A stretch of 64,000 nucleotides of DNA from Deltaproteobacteria bacterium (GCA_016235345.1 JACRLG010000015.1:62001-126000); one strand, 5' to 3'. Numbered from the stretch's first letter, positions 1 to 9,222 are shown. Notes: a model not told the origin generated them from the letters alone. Numbers and translations are program-made.

Positions 1-633
1 CAGCAGGGCTTCGGCCAGACAGAATGCTCGGCCATGACCGTGATGCCTGTTGCCGACATCCAGCGCAAAATGGGCTCGGTGGGAAAACCGGGCGCTTTTG
101 TCCACATTTGGGTCGGAAACGCCCAGGGCGAAGAACTGAAGCGCGGCCAGATCGGCGAGATCATGGCCCAGGGGCCGACGGTGATGAGCGGCTACTGGAA
201 CCTTCCCGAAAAGACCCGCGAGGCCATAGCCCCCACAGGAGCGCTCTACACCGGCGACCTTGGATACATGGACGACGAGGGCTTTCTCTACATCGTGGAC
301 CGGGCCAAGGACATGTACCGTTCCGGCGGCGAAAACGTGTATCCCGCCGAGGTGGAAAAGGTGCTGGCCTCACATCCTGAAGTGGCCAACGCGGCGATTG
401 TCGGGGTGCCCGATGACAAGTGGGGCGAAACCGGCATGGCCTTCGTTCTGCCGCTGATGGGGAAATCCCCCACGGAAGCCGACATCCGCACCTGGCTCGA
501 CGGCAGGCTCGCCAAGTACAAGCACCCCACCCACATCACCTTTGTGGCGGACCTGCCGTACACCGCCACCATGAAGATCAAGAAGGCTGATTTAAAGGCG
601 GAGGCGAAAAAACTTCTGGCCGAGAAAGCTTAA
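1..633 (+). CDS. AMP-dependent acyl-CoA synthetase/ligase, C-terminal part (5' truncated by window edge)
   Basis: The frame is open from the first base and encodes about 210 residues, the C-terminal part of an ANL-superfamily CoA ligase that activates a carboxylic acid through an acyl-adenylate. The adenylate-binding motif GFGQTE sits at residues 3-8. The hinge region follows at about 80-120 (YTGDLGYMDDEG, then IVDRAKD). The C-terminal lid ends with MKIKKADL, whose lysine matches the catalytic lysine, although the usual GK is MK here. The substrate cannot be read from this part. It lies 38 bases upstream of a thiolase on the same strand, so an operon in acyl-CoA metabolism is likely. The N-terminal half lies outside the window. 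Confidence 0.93.
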   Translation, partial: QQGFGQTECSAMTVMPVADIQRKMGSVGKPGAFVHIWVGNAQGEELKRGQIGEIMAQGPTVMSGYWNLPEKTREAIAPTGALYTGDLGYMDDEGFLYIVDRAKDMYRSGGENVYPAEVEKVLASHPEVANAAIVGVPDDKWGETGMAFVLPLMGKSPTEADIRTWLDGRLAKYKHPTHITFVADLPYTATMKIKKADLKAEAKKLLAEKA

Positions 634-671
634 AGAGCGGTTTTAAAATCCTTTGAAAGGAAATCCTTAAA

Positions 672-1856
672 ATGCGCAGAGTAAACGTCATCGGCGTAGG
701 CATGACCAAGTTCACCAGCCCCAAGGCGGGCATACCCTACAGCGAAATGGGCAAGGCGGCCCTTACCGACGCCATCGCCGACGCGGGCATAGAGTACAGG
801 GAAATCGAACAGGCCTACACCGGTTGGGTTTACGCCGATTCCTGTGCGGGCCAGCAGGTGCTTTACCCCTTCGGCATGACGGGCATTCCCGTGGTGAACG
901 TCAACAACAACTGCTCCACCGGTTCAAGCGCCCTTTTCCTGGCCCGGCAGGCGGTGGCGGTAGGGCTTGTTGAATGCGCCCTGGCCCTTGGTTTCGAGCA
1001 GATGACCCCCGGAGCCCTTGGCCTTGTTTTTCCCGACAGGCCCTTTCCCATGCAGAAATTTTTCGAGAAGCTCTTCGAGTTCCAGGCCCCCACGCCCGGA
1101 GCCGCGCCCACGGCACTTCTTTTCGGCGGAGCGGGGCTTGAGTACCAGCAGAAATACGGAATCCCCGATTCCGTATTCGCGCAGATTTCGGTAAAGGCGC
1201 GCAAACACGCCAAGCATAACGAACGGGCCATTTTCCGCGATGAAGTCACCGTGGAGCAGGTTCTGGAGTCCCCCAAGCAATTCGGGCCGCTCACCCGCCT
1301 CCAGTGCTGCCCGCCCACCTGCGGGGCCGCCGCCGCCATAGTGTGCTCGGACGATTTCGCCAAGAAGCACGGAATCGAAAAACCCGTCTACATCGCGGCC
1401 CAATCCATGAAAACCGACTTTGCCTCAACCTTCGAGGGCGCAAGCCCCATGCGGATAGTGGGTTACGACCTCACTGCGGCGGCGGCAAAGGAAGTTTACG
1501 AAATGGCGGGGACCGGCCCTGAGGAAGTGGACGTGGTCGAGCTTCACGACTGCTTTACGTCAAACGAACTTATAACCTACGAGGGCCTTGGGCTCACCCC
1601 CGAAGGCACAGCCGAGAAATTCATAATGGGCGGCGACAACACCTACGGCGGAAAGTACGTGACCAACCCTTCGGGCGGGCTTTTATCCAAGGGTCACCCC
1701 CTGGGAGCCACGGGCCTTGCCCAGTGCGCCGAGCTTACCTGGCAGCTTCGCGGCCAGTGCGGCCCCCGCCAGGTGGAAGGGGCGAAAATCGGCCTTCAGC
1801 ACAATATCGGCCTGGGCGGGTGTTGTGTGGTGGCGATGTATAAGAAGGACGCTTAA
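672..1856 (+). CDS. SCP2/SCP-x type thiolase family protein
   Basis: A 394-residue protein of the lipid-transfer-protein/thiolase group, which carries out or reverses beta-ketoacyl-CoA cleavage. The nucleophilic cysteine lies in NNNCSTGSS (Cys81). The histidine motifs HDCF (about residue 290) and GHPLGATG (about 342) and the C-terminal GLGGCC glycine/cysteine loop are present, so the active site looks intact. It follows the CoA ligase by 38 bases with AAAGGAAA upstream of the ATG, and the two are probably co-transcribed. The true substrate may be an unusual acyl-CoA rather than acetoacetyl-CoA. A strong terminator follows. Confidence 0.9.
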   Translation: MRRVNVIGVGMTKFTSPKAGIPYSEMGKAALTDAIADAGIEYREIEQAYTGWVYADSCAGQQVLYPFGMTGIPVVNVNNNCSTGSSALFLARQAVAVGLVECALALGFEQMTPGALGLVFPDRPFPMQKFFEKLFEFQAPTPGAAPTALLFGGAGLEYQQKYGIPDSVFAQISVKARKHAKHNERAIFRDEVTVEQVLESPKQFGPLTRLQCCPPTCGAAAAIVCSDDFAKKHGIEKPVYIAAQSMKTDFASTFEGASPMRIVGYDLTAAAAKEVYEMAGTGPEEVDVVELHDCFTSNELITYEGLGLTPEGTAEKFIMGGDNTYGGKYVTNPSGGLLSKGHPLGATGLAQCAELTWQLRGQCGPRQVEGAKIGLQHNIGLGGCCVVAMYKKDA

Positions 1857-1861
1857 GGGTC

Positions 1862-1968
1862 CACAAGCGCGAACTGCTGTGTCAAACTTCGCCGGGCGCG
1901 GTGCGCACGTATACTCGATACGCTTACGCCCGCGCCCGGCTTGTTTTCCTTGCATTTCATCGCTTGTG
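1862..1968. repeat. Structured intergenic inverted repeat
   Basis: An outer 8-bp inverted repeat (CACAAGCG at 1862-1869, CGCTTGTG at 1961-1968) encloses an 11-bp GC-rich inverted repeat (GCCGGGCGCGG at 1891-1901, CCGCGCCCGGC at 1930-1940). A small GTAT/ATAC pairing lies in its loop. It has no start codon or T-run of its own. It may be a REP-like chromosomal repeat or a structured 3' UTR of the thiolase transcript. Confidence 0.45.
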
Positions 1969-2033
1969 ATCCCTTAAGGCCGTTGTTTCGATAATGGCGG
2001 AAGAAATTTGTTCTTTATTTCCAGGCTGGCTTG

Positions 2034-2076
2034 AAAAGATCGGCCCCGGCAATGAGTTTGCCGGGGCCGATCTTTT
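2034..2076. terminator. Bidirectional rho-independent terminator
   Basis: A 19-bp perfect stem (2034-2052 with 2058-2076) centred on GATCGGCCCCGGCAA, with a 5-base loop and A and T runs on both sides. It lies between the convergent thiolase (plus) and FAD oxidoreductase (minus) and can serve both. Confidence 0.93.
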
Positions 2077-2093
2077 TTAATTGCGGGATATTT

Positions 2094-3206
2094 TCAGGGC
2101 AGGCGCATATATCCGGGTACAGCCGGGTTTACCATCCACATGTATCTTGGGTCCATGTGGGACTGGAGCTTCAGGACCGCCGGGACCAGCCTTCTGGGAC
2201 CCCAGGGATGGGTGGCCCACAGGAACCTGCGGGTGAAATAGCTCAGCTTCCACCACTTGTTCATGCGGGCGAATTCCTTTTGGGCCGCATCGCGGTCGTT
2301 CACCGCCATTGCCGCGATTTTGCCGGATACGAGAGCCCCGTGAACGCCCAGCACCATTGAGGGGTCCTGCATTCCGGCAAGGGTTCCGGTAAGAATGAGG
2401 TTGCCTGAAAAAAGCCGTGGATTGGAAAAGGACTCCGTGGGGGTGCCCACCATGTTTTCGATCATGCGCCATTCGGGAAATTCGAGGCCCTCATCAATTG
2501 CAAGTTGCTTCGGGAACCAATCAAGGGCCTCCACCGAAAGCGGCTTGCCCCGCTGAAAGAGAACCGCCGCGCCAACGCCGTTGGCCGAGGCGTAATAGGC
2601 GTAATCCTGGGTGTGTTCGTTAAAATAGGCAACGCAAAAGGGATTTTTACCGACAGGCGCTATCCCTCCGGCAAAATATCCGTATGCCTTGGTGTAGGGG
2701 ATATCAAGGGCCTCGAAGGCCTGCCGGAACATGCCCGTGGCCACTATGGAGCCGGGCGGCAGACCCGCGAAATCCTTGCGCGAGCTGACCTTTGTATCGA
2801 AGGAAAAGGTTACTCCGCTGTCTTTGGCAAGGCTATAAAGGTGCATGTCTATGGAAGAGGCCCGTGAGCCGCGCTCCACCATCTTCATGTGGACGTTATC
2901 GGGGAACTTTAGCTCTATGACCTCTCCGAAGGCCCTCATGCGAAGAACAGGCAGGGGATTGCAAAAAGGCGCGGAACTGGAGCCCAGCGACATGGGAAAG
3001 CCAAGATACCGGCCCATGGCGTCAAGGTCTAAAGGAGTCATGTCCGCGAAGCAGAGCTCGCGCCCGATGACGGTGGAAGCGTGGAGAGACGCCCCGCCGA
3101 TCCCGCCCTTTTGCTCAAGCACCGTCACCTCGCAGCCTTCGCGCGCAAGAATGATGGCCGCAGTCAGCCCCGAAAGCCCCGCCCCGACGATGGTTACCTT
3201 TTTCAT
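2094..3206 (-). CDS. FAD-dependent oxidoreductase (NAD(P)/FAD, phytoene-desaturase-like fold)
   Basis: A 370-residue flavoprotein. The N-terminus, KKVTIVGAGLSGLTAA, is the dinucleotide-binding GxGxxG motif; an acidic residue ends the second strand (VTVLEQ) and a GGIGG loop follows, as in amine-oxidase/phytoene-desaturase relatives. The frame runs open 34 codons further upstream, but ATG 3206 is preceded by GGAG at 6 bases and starts directly at the Rossmann strand, so it is chosen. The C-terminal ATG.AGMQDPSMVLGVHGAL segment resembles the FAD-capping region. The substrate is unknown. It is followed upstream by two tiny membrane protein genes on the same strand and may share their transcript. 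Confidence 0.85.
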   Translation of the reverse strand: MKKVTIVGAGLSGLTAAIILAREGCEVTVLEQKGGIGGASLHASTVIGRELCFADMTPLDLDAMGRYLGFPMSLGSSSAPFCNPLPVLRMRAFGEVIELKFPDNVHMKMVERGSRASSIDMHLYSLAKDSGVTFSFDTKVSSRKDFAGLPPGSIVATGMFRQAFEALDIPYTKAYGYFAGGIAPVGKNPFCVAYFNEHTQDYAYYASANGVGAAVLFQRGKPLSVEALDWFPKQLAIDEGLEFPEWRMIENMVGTPTESFSNPRLFSGNLILTGTLAGMQDPSMVLGVHGALVSGKIAAMAVNDRDAAQKEFARMNKWWKLSYFTRRFLWATHPWGPRRLVPAVLKLQSHMDPRYMWMVNPAVPGYMRLP

Positions 3207-3314
3207 GACTTCTCCGTGTGTAACTTTTGGGATATGAATCATCAAATCGTATGGCGTATTGAAGTCGTACCGTAAAGTCTTACCACCAAAATTCAGCAAT
3301 AACTTCAAGCGGCG

Positions 3315-3566
3315 TCACTTCCATAAATGCGACCACGCCTTTATAAGCAGGTAGATGGCAAAGACAATAAATAAACCTCCGGAGATACGAACGCCAAGTT
3401 TTTCATAGTCACTCACGTCCATTCTCGATTTCATCCCAATGAATTTATAATACGCATTTATCGCATCAGGTATTACACGGGGAAAGAACGCCATTAAGAC
3501 ACCTGCCGATCCTGTCAACCCAATGACTGCAGTGACTGCTAATAAACCGAAAGCTGGATCGGTCAT
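3315..3566 (-). CDS. Small two-helix membrane protein, tandem paralogue A
   Basis: 83 residues with a hydrophobic helix at about 5-27, a short basic/polar stretch (NAYYKFIGMKSRMDVSDYEKLGVRISGG) and a second helix at about 58-76. It is closely related to the next gene at 3630-3872, with the same length, helix placement and shared words FFPR.IP.A.NAY, IGMK and KLGVRISGG. ATG 3566 is preceded by AAAGGA and aligns with the start of the paralogue, so it is preferred over the longer frame. I recognise no family. It is probably an inner-membrane protein of unknown role. Confidence 0.75.
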   Translation of the reverse strand: MTDPAFGLLAVTAVIGLTGSAGVLMAFFPRVIPDAINAYYKFIGMKSRMDVSDYEKLGVRISGGLFIVFAIYLLIKAWSHLWK

Positions 3567-3629
3567 GCTATAGTTTCCTTTCATCAACGACTAAAAGCCG
3601 GAGCTATCTAACAAGCGACCCAAGAGGCG

Positions 3630-3872
3630 TCACTTCCACAGAATCGACCCCCACTTTATAAGTACGAAGATTGCAATGACAATAAATATACCGCCGGAGA
3701 TACGAACGCCAAGTTTTTCATTGTCCCTCACGTCCACTCTCGTTTTCATGCCAATTAATTCAGAATACGCATTTAAAGCACGAGGTATTGCACGAGGAAA
3801 GAACGCCAATAAAACACCTGTAGTTCCAAAGAACCCACTGACTACTAAGACACCGAAAGCATCATTGGTCAT
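3630..3872 (-). CDS. Small two-helix membrane protein, tandem paralogue B
   Basis: 80 residues, two predicted transmembrane helices and the conserved middle NAYSELIGMKTRVDVRDNEKLGVRISGG. It pairs with the gene just downstream at 3315-3566. The leaders are also alike: GATGAAAGGA precedes both starts, so the duplication included the ribosome binding site. Base composition is lower in GC than the neighbours. No family is recognised. Confidence 0.75.
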   Translation of the reverse strand: MTNDAFGVLVVSGFFGTTGVLLAFFPRAIPRALNAYSELIGMKTRVDVRDNEKLGVRISGGIFIVIAIFVLIKWGSILWK

Positions 3873-3965
3873 GTTCTAATCTCCTTTCATCGACGATTAG
3901 CACCCATGCTGCTTTAATATATTCAAGTTATCGAAGTTCGTAACGGTCCTATCGGTTGCGACGCA

Positions 3966-5837
3966 TCATTTAAACTCCATGTCAATCACCACTTCCCCGC
4001 CCGGCTCAACCGAGGTCACGGCGTGGGGGTAGCGCTTCTCGAAGACGGTGATCATTGGGATGTTGTCCCGGAGGACCGTTGCGGTGAAGCCCCTGTAGCC
4101 GTTTTCACGGGCGATTTTTTCAAGGCTTCCCAGAAGATAGGAGGCCATTCCAAGGCGCTGGTAGTTTTCGCGGGTGACAAAGGCCACCTCGGCCCAGTTC
4201 TTGCGGTCAGTGGCCGCGTATGAGCCCACGGCGACGATTTCCTTGTACCCGCCCTTGGGGCCCAGGCCAATGATGGTCATGTTCTTGCGGTAATCCACGC
4301 TGGCCCACTGCTTTTGAACCACGGCGTGGCTGAACAGGCGTTTCAAGTGGAAAAACCGGTAGTAGATGGACTCATCGTTGAGTGAATAAAGGAACTCGCG
4401 GTATGAAACCTCGTCCGAAGGCATCAGGGCCCGGAACTCCACGGTCTTTCCGTTTTTGAGGCAGGCCTGGGTCTTGTACTCCTCCAAAAAGAGAAGATCG
4501 TCCTCAGGCGGCGGCATCTGGTCGGCGAATATGTAGCGCCGGGCCTTGGCGGCCTCTATGAGCTCCCCCCGAAACTTGGGGTGGGCTATCTGGGCCAGTT
4601 CCAGAACCCTCTGGTAGATGCTCTGGCCGGCAAGCTCGGCTATGCCGTATTCGGTCACCACGAAATTTACGTCGCCGCGCGTGGTGGCGACTCCGGCGCC
4701 TTCGGAAAGGTGCGGCACGATACGGCTGACCCTGCCGTTCTTGGCGGTGGAGGGAAGGGCGATGATGGAAAACCCGCCCTTGGACATGGCCGAGCCCCGG
4801 AGAAAATCCACCTGGTCGCCTATGCCCGAATAGAACACGTAGCCCATGGAGTCGGTGCAGACCTGGCCCGTGAGGTCAACTTCGAGGGCCGACGAGATGG
4901 AGATGAGCCTGTCGTTCCGGGCGATCACCGAGGGGTCGTTGACGAACTCCGAGCTTCGGAAATAGTAGAGCGGGTTGTTGTCCACGTGGTCGTAGAGCTT
5001 TTTGGTGCCCATGCACAGGCTCGCCACTATGCGGCCCGGAAGGAAGGATTTTTTCTTGTTGGTGATGACTCCTTTTTCGATCAGGGGAAGAAAGCCGTCG
5101 GTAATCATCTGGGTGTGAATGCCAAGGTCCTTCTTGTGGTCCAGGTATTTTAAGATCGAAAAGGGAATCTGCCCGAAGCCTATCTGGAGGGTGGCCCCGT
5201 CCTCGACGAGTTCGGACACGTAAAGGGCGATCCTGCGGGCCACCTCCTCGTCCGTGACTGTGGGAAGCGAGTCCACCAAAGGCTCGTCCTTCACCACTAT
5301 CATGTGAAAGTCGTCCACATGCATGAAGCTGTCGCCCCAGGTGCGCGGCATCTGGGGGTTCACCTGGGCTATGACGAAGCGGGCGTTTTCCGCGCCGCTT
5401 CTTGTAACGTCCACCGAAACCCCGAGGCTGCAGTAGCCGTAGCGGTCGGGGGGGCTCACCTGGATCAGGGCCACGTCAAGGCCGATGCGCTGGCTGGAAA
5501 AGAGCTTGGGAATCTGGGACAGGTAGGCGGGCACGTAGTCGATCTTGCCTTCAAACGCGGCCTTTCTCATGCTCTGGCTGACGAAAAAGGCCTTCAAGGA
5601 AAACCTTAAATGGAATTCGGGCTTGTCCACGTATTGCGACAGGGTGGAGGAAAGCATCTGATAGATCATTATGTCGGAGACAGCCGGGTTGCGCATGAGT
5701 TCGTGGATAAGGAATTGCGGCTCCCCGCACCCGGTGCCTATGAACAGACGGCTTCCCCGCTTGATCTTTCCGATGGCGTCTTCGGCTGTGGCGACCTTCT
5801 GCGGGCAGTTTTGTTTCAGCCAGGCTTCAAATTCCAC
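3966..5837 (-). CDS. Acetyl-CoA hydrolase/CoA-transferase fused to GNAT acetyltransferase domain
   Basis: A 623-residue fusion. Residues 1 to about 440 match the acetyl-CoA hydrolase/4-hydroxybutyrate CoA-transferase family, with the C-terminal half ending in FVVTEYGIAELAG and a helix-rich HPKFRGEL segment. Residues about 475-623 form a GNAT domain with the acetyl-CoA loop in ENYQRLGMASYLL and a following NGYRGFTATVL strand. The GTG start at 5837 has AAGGAA 6 bases upstream. The first part should move or hydrolyse CoA thioesters; the second could acetylate a protein lysine or a small amine, perhaps using the same acetyl-CoA. It is followed upstream on the minus strand by a CoA ligase, which fits acyl-CoA metabolism. 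Confidence 0.88.
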   Translation of the reverse strand: MEFEAWLKQNCPQKVATAEDAIGKIKRGSRLFIGTGCGEPQFLIHELMRNPAVSDIMIYQMLSSTLSQYVDKPEFHLRFSLKAFFVSQSMRKAAFEGKIDYVPAYLSQIPKLFSSQRIGLDVALIQVSPPDRYGYCSLGVSVDVTRSGAENARFVIAQVNPQMPRTWGDSFMHVDDFHMIVVKDEPLVDSLPTVTDEEVARRIALYVSELVEDGATLQIGFGQIPFSILKYLDHKKDLGIHTQMITDGFLPLIEKGVITNKKKSFLPGRIVASLCMGTKKLYDHVDNNPLYYFRSSEFVNDPSVIARNDRLISISSALEVDLTGQVCTDSMGYVFYSGIGDQVDFLRGSAMSKGGFSIIALPSTAKNGRVSRIVPHLSEGAGVATTRGDVNFVVTEYGIAELAGQSIYQRVLELAQIAHPKFRGELIEAAKARRYIFADQMPPPEDDLLFLEEYKTQACLKNGKTVEFRALMPSDEVSYREFLYSLNDESIYYRFFHLKRLFSHAVVQKQWASVDYRKNMTIIGLGPKGGYKEIVAVGSYAATDRKNWAEVAFVTRENYQRLGMASYLLGSLEKIARENGYRGFTATVLRDNIPMITVFEKRYPHAVTSVEPGGEVVIDMEFK

Positions 5838-5891
5838 GTACCGTTCCTTTTTTCAGGCCGATAATTCCATCATGCAGCAAAAAGGAAAAAA

Positions 5892-7475
5892 TCATTCCTT
5901 GGCCACCTTGAAACTTTCCTCCATGCCGGCGTAGCGCTTGCGGAGCTTGGGCTTTTCGATCTTTCCCGTGGGGTTTCGCGGAACCTCGCCGAAAAAGTAG
6001 CGCCTGGGACGCTTGTACCGGGGAAGCCCCTCGCAGAAGGCGTCAAGCTCCTCCATCGTTATGGTTTGCCCCTCCTTCACCTTTATCACCGCTGCGGGAA
6101 TCTCCCCCAGCCGAAGGCTCGGAAGGCCGATAACGGCGGCGTCGGCGATTTTGTCATGGGTGTGCAGGAAGTTTTCGATCTCGACCGGATAGATGTTTTC
6201 CCCGCCGGAGATGATCACGTCCTTTTTGCGGTCAACCAGCCAGATGAAGCCGTCCTCGTCGGTTTTGGCCATGTCGCCCGTTGCGAGCCAGCCGTCTTTG
6301 AGTACCGCTTCCGTGGCTTCTGCGTTCCTGTAATACCCGGTCATGACTCCCGGCCCGCGCACCCAGAGTTCGCCCGGCTCGCCCGGCTTCACGGGGCCGC
6401 CATCCATATCGGTGATCCTGGTTTCCCAGTCAAAGCCGGGGCGTCCTATGGCCCCCACCTTGTGGGGGTTTTCAACGCCCAGATGTACGCAGCCCGGCCC
6501 CGAACACTCGGTCAGGCCGTAGTTGGTGTCGTACTGCTGGTTCGGGAACTGCTTCAGCCATTCAAGCACCAGGCTCGGCGGCACGGGCTGGGCCCCTATG
6601 TGCATGAGCCGCCATTGGGAGAGCTTATACTTGGAAAGACGGACCTCGCCGGATTTTATGGCGAAAAGGATGTCCAGGGCCCAGGGGACCAGGAGCCAGA
6701 CCACCGTGGCCTCCTCTTCGCTCACGGCCTCAAGTATCCATTCGGGCTTTACGCCCTTTAATATGACGGCCTTGGCGCCCACTATGAAGTTGCCGAACCA
6801 GTGCATCTTGGCCCCGGCGTGGTAAAGGGGGGGGATGCACAGGAAGTTGTCGCGCCTTGTTTGGTTGTGGTGGCGGTTTTCGAGATAACAGGCGAATTCC
6901 AGGTTCCGGTGGGTGAGAAGGGCGGCCTTGGGAGTTCCGGTGGTGCCGCTGGTAAAATAGATGGCGGCCCGGTCGGCAAGGACGATTTCGACTGAAGGGT
7001 CGTCCGGGGGCTCGCTATCGATAAAATCCGAAAGAAGCACGGCCCAGTCGGGGCAGAGGTCCCTTACGCCGGAAAAAATGTAGGTGCCCACGGTTTTATC
7101 GAGGTCTTTTTTGATGGAGGCGATTTTTCCCGTGAATTCCGGCCCGAAGATGAAGGCCCTGGCCTCGGCTACATTGGCGCAGTGGCGGATTTCATCGGCC
7201 CCGAAACGGAAATTGAGGGGGGCTGCCACCGCCCCTGTGCGAAGGATTCCGAAATAGACCGGAAGCCACTCCAGGCAGTTGGTCATAAGGCATATCACGC
7301 GGTCGCCCTTTTGGACGCCCCTTTTGATAAGGGCATTGGCGAGCCGGTTGCCGGTTTCGTGAAAAGCCTGCCAGGAAATCTCGCGCCTCAGCCGCTTTTC
7401 GGGGTCCCTTTCCACGAGGGCCGTGTCCGCGCCGTACATCCGCGCGTTACGGGCCAATATCTCTGTGATTATCAC
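5892..7475 (-). CDS. Long-chain-type fatty acid--CoA ligase
   Basis: A 527-residue ANL-superfamily ligase, complete. The phosphate-binding loop is YFTSGTTGTPKAA (about residue 165), the adenylate motif is TNYGLTECSG, the hinge is LATGDMAKTDEDG followed by VDRKKDVI, and the catalytic lysine lies in NPTGKIEK near the C-terminus. GTG 7475 is chosen because AAGGAG lies 5 bases upstream. The longer in-frame extension to 7532 lacks a site. It probably forms an operon with the CoA-transferase/GNAT gene 54 bases downstream. Substrate chain length cannot be told from sequence. Confidence 0.92.
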   Translation of the reverse strand: MIITEILARNARMYGADTALVERDPEKRLRREISWQAFHETGNRLANALIKRGVQKGDRVICLMTNCLEWLPVYFGILRTGAVAAPLNFRFGADEIRHCANVAEARAFIFGPEFTGKIASIKKDLDKTVGTYIFSGVRDLCPDWAVLLSDFIDSEPPDDPSVEIVLADRAAIYFTSGTTGTPKAALLTHRNLEFACYLENRHHNQTRRDNFLCIPPLYHAGAKMHWFGNFIVGAKAVILKGVKPEWILEAVSEEEATVVWLLVPWALDILFAIKSGEVRLSKYKLSQWRLMHIGAQPVPPSLVLEWLKQFPNQQYDTNYGLTECSGPGCVHLGVENPHKVGAIGRPGFDWETRITDMDGGPVKPGEPGELWVRGPGVMTGYYRNAEATEAVLKDGWLATGDMAKTDEDGFIWLVDRKKDVIISGGENIYPVEIENFLHTHDKIADAAVIGLPSLRLGEIPAAVIKVKEGQTITMEELDAFCEGLPRYKRPRRYFFGEVPRNPTGKIEKPKLRKRYAGMEESFKVAKE

Positions 7476-7842
7476 GAGCGCTCCTTGATGGCTTTTCCGG
7501 TGGTACTCCCAATAAACCGAAGATACACGCAAAATCTCTTTCCGGTCAAGTTTCCTCTAAAGATGCGATGCGGGCTTTTTTTTACAATTAAAAATAGGGG
7601 CCGAATTCCTTCTTTGATTTTCCTTTTTCATAAGTATGTGGTAATAGGAGATGTGGGCCGGAATCATACTTATACAGCTGTCGCCAAGCGCCCATTGTTC
7701 CCGTTTCAATCGTAAACCCTGATCCGTTCCAAGCCTCATTCCAAGCCGACTTAACGCGCAGCCAAAAAAATCCGCCTTTTGCCGACGGAATCCGCCATCT
7801 TGAATTTTTTTCGATTCAAACGAATGAAAAGGAGTGACGGGT
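7476..7842. other. Divergent intergenic region between CoA ligase and aldolase
   Basis: 367 bases without a convincing gene. It must hold the promoters of both divergent genes. Visible features are a repeated AATCCGCC word about 7773-7796, a TTGAAT/ATTCAA inverted pair (7800-7805 and 7814-7819) and the AAAAGGAG ribosome site of the aldolase at 7827-7834. I see no clear -35/-10 pair. Confidence 0.5.
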
Positions 7843-9123
7843 ATGAGCACCACGGGATACAGCAAGGACTTTGAAAGAGCTCTCGAAGTTGGAAGACCCC
7901 CCAACATCAAAAGGCTTTTCCCCAATTCCAAGGCCCTTATCGTGAGCGGCAAGGCCGCCGACCGGGCGGCAAGCGCCAAGGGCGGGTGCATGATCCTGGC
8001 CGCCAACGGACGCAACCACATCACCATAAGGGGCGTTCTGGCCGCAGCCCAGCGGGCCAACGCGGTGGTTATACTGGAGATCGCGCGCTCCGAGGGCACC
8101 TATTGTCCCACCACCTTCTTTAACATCGCCCGCCAGTGCGACCAGGTCATGAACGAGCTTCACATGACGGTTCCGGTGGTGATCCACGCCGACCACTACG
8201 GAATAAAGAAGCCGTCAGACCTTAAATTCGCCAAGCAGGAAATCCCCACCATTTTCGAGGCGGGCATCACCTCCATAGCCATCGACGCAAGCCATCTTCC
8301 CGACGACGAAAACCTTCTCTCGGTCCTGGACCTCTACCCGGTCATTCCCGACTGGAGCGGCCTTGAAACCGAGGTGGGCGAAATAAAGGGCGAAAGCGGG
8401 CTTTCCACCCCGGAGGAGGCGCTTTTTCTGATACGGGGCTTAAACGCCCACGGCATATCACCGGAATGGATAGCCCTCAATAACGGCACCACCCACGGGA
8501 TCGAGGCCACCGGAGCGGGAATCAACGTGGAGCTTACGGCGAAAATCCACGAGGCCATAAGGCCCTACGCGGTCTCCGGCGCCCAGCACGGAACCAGCGG
8601 CAACTCCACTGAAAAATTGAAGGCCATAGCCGCCAGGACCCGCACCACCAAGGCCAACGTGGCCACGGCCTTTCAGATGATAGCCTGGGGCCTTGATGTC
8701 AACGATTACGGAAACGCCCAGTTCGGGCCGGACGGCCAGTTCGTGAAGAAGAAGGGCCAGGGCGTGATGGATGAACTCTGGGAGGAGATGACCGCCTACG
8801 CCGCGTCCAAGGGCTTAAAGGGCGGAGACTACAAAAAGTTGAATCTTCCCTTTGAATCCGCCATAATGGCCCAGCCCACCGCGATTCGGGAGCGCATGGC
8901 CAAGGCTGTGGAGGATTTCGCCTACGGACTCATCAAAAACGTCTTCAACAGCGCCGACACCGCCCCCTTTGCCATTGAAGCCCTTCTTTCGGCGGGCTCC
9001 CACGACCTCGGCCCCAAGGCGGGAGTGATCGAGAACCCGGCGGAATGGACGCCGGAAAAAATCCGGGAAAGGGCGAAAACCCTGGCCCAGGAGGCGGAGA
9101 CGGCGGGAAATTTCGATGACTGA
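7843..9123 (+). CDS. Class II fructose-bisphosphate aldolase family protein
   Basis: A 426-residue zinc-type aldolase that would split or form fructose 1,6-bisphosphate. The zinc-binding HADHYG motif lies at about residue 112, with acidic/histidine ligands further on (IDASHLPDDEN, then NNGTTHGIE) and the phosphate-binding GTSGNS loop at about 248. It is longer than the usual 280-350 residues, matching a longer subfamily. ATG 7843 has AAAAGGAG 8 bases upstream; a GTG three codons earlier is less likely. It stands alone with a divergent CoA ligase behind it. Use in gluconeogenesis or the pentose route is inference. Confidence 0.85.
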   Translation: MSTTGYSKDFERALEVGRPPNIKRLFPNSKALIVSGKAADRAASAKGGCMILAANGRNHITIRGVLAAAQRANAVVILEIARSEGTYCPTTFFNIARQCDQVMNELHMTVPVVIHADHYGIKKPSDLKFAKQEIPTIFEAGITSIAIDASHLPDDENLLSVLDLYPVIPDWSGLETEVGEIKGESGLSTPEEALFLIRGLNAHGISPEWIALNNGTTHGIEATGAGINVELTAKIHEAIRPYAVSGAQHGTSGNSTEKLKAIAARTRTTKANVATAFQMIAWGLDVNDYGNAQFGPDGQFVKKKGQGVMDELWEEMTAYAASKGLKGGDYKKLNLPFESAIMAQPTAIRERMAKAVEDFAYGLIKNVFNSADTAPFAIEALLSAGSHDLGPKAGVIENPAEWTPEKIRERAKTLAQEAETAGNFDD

Positions 9124-9222
9124 GCGCCTGCCCCAACCCATTTGAAAAACTTCCCCCTGTTTCCATACCACATGAAAAACAGCGGGGAATCATCAATAAC
9201 TTCAAGTGTTACATGAGCTTTT

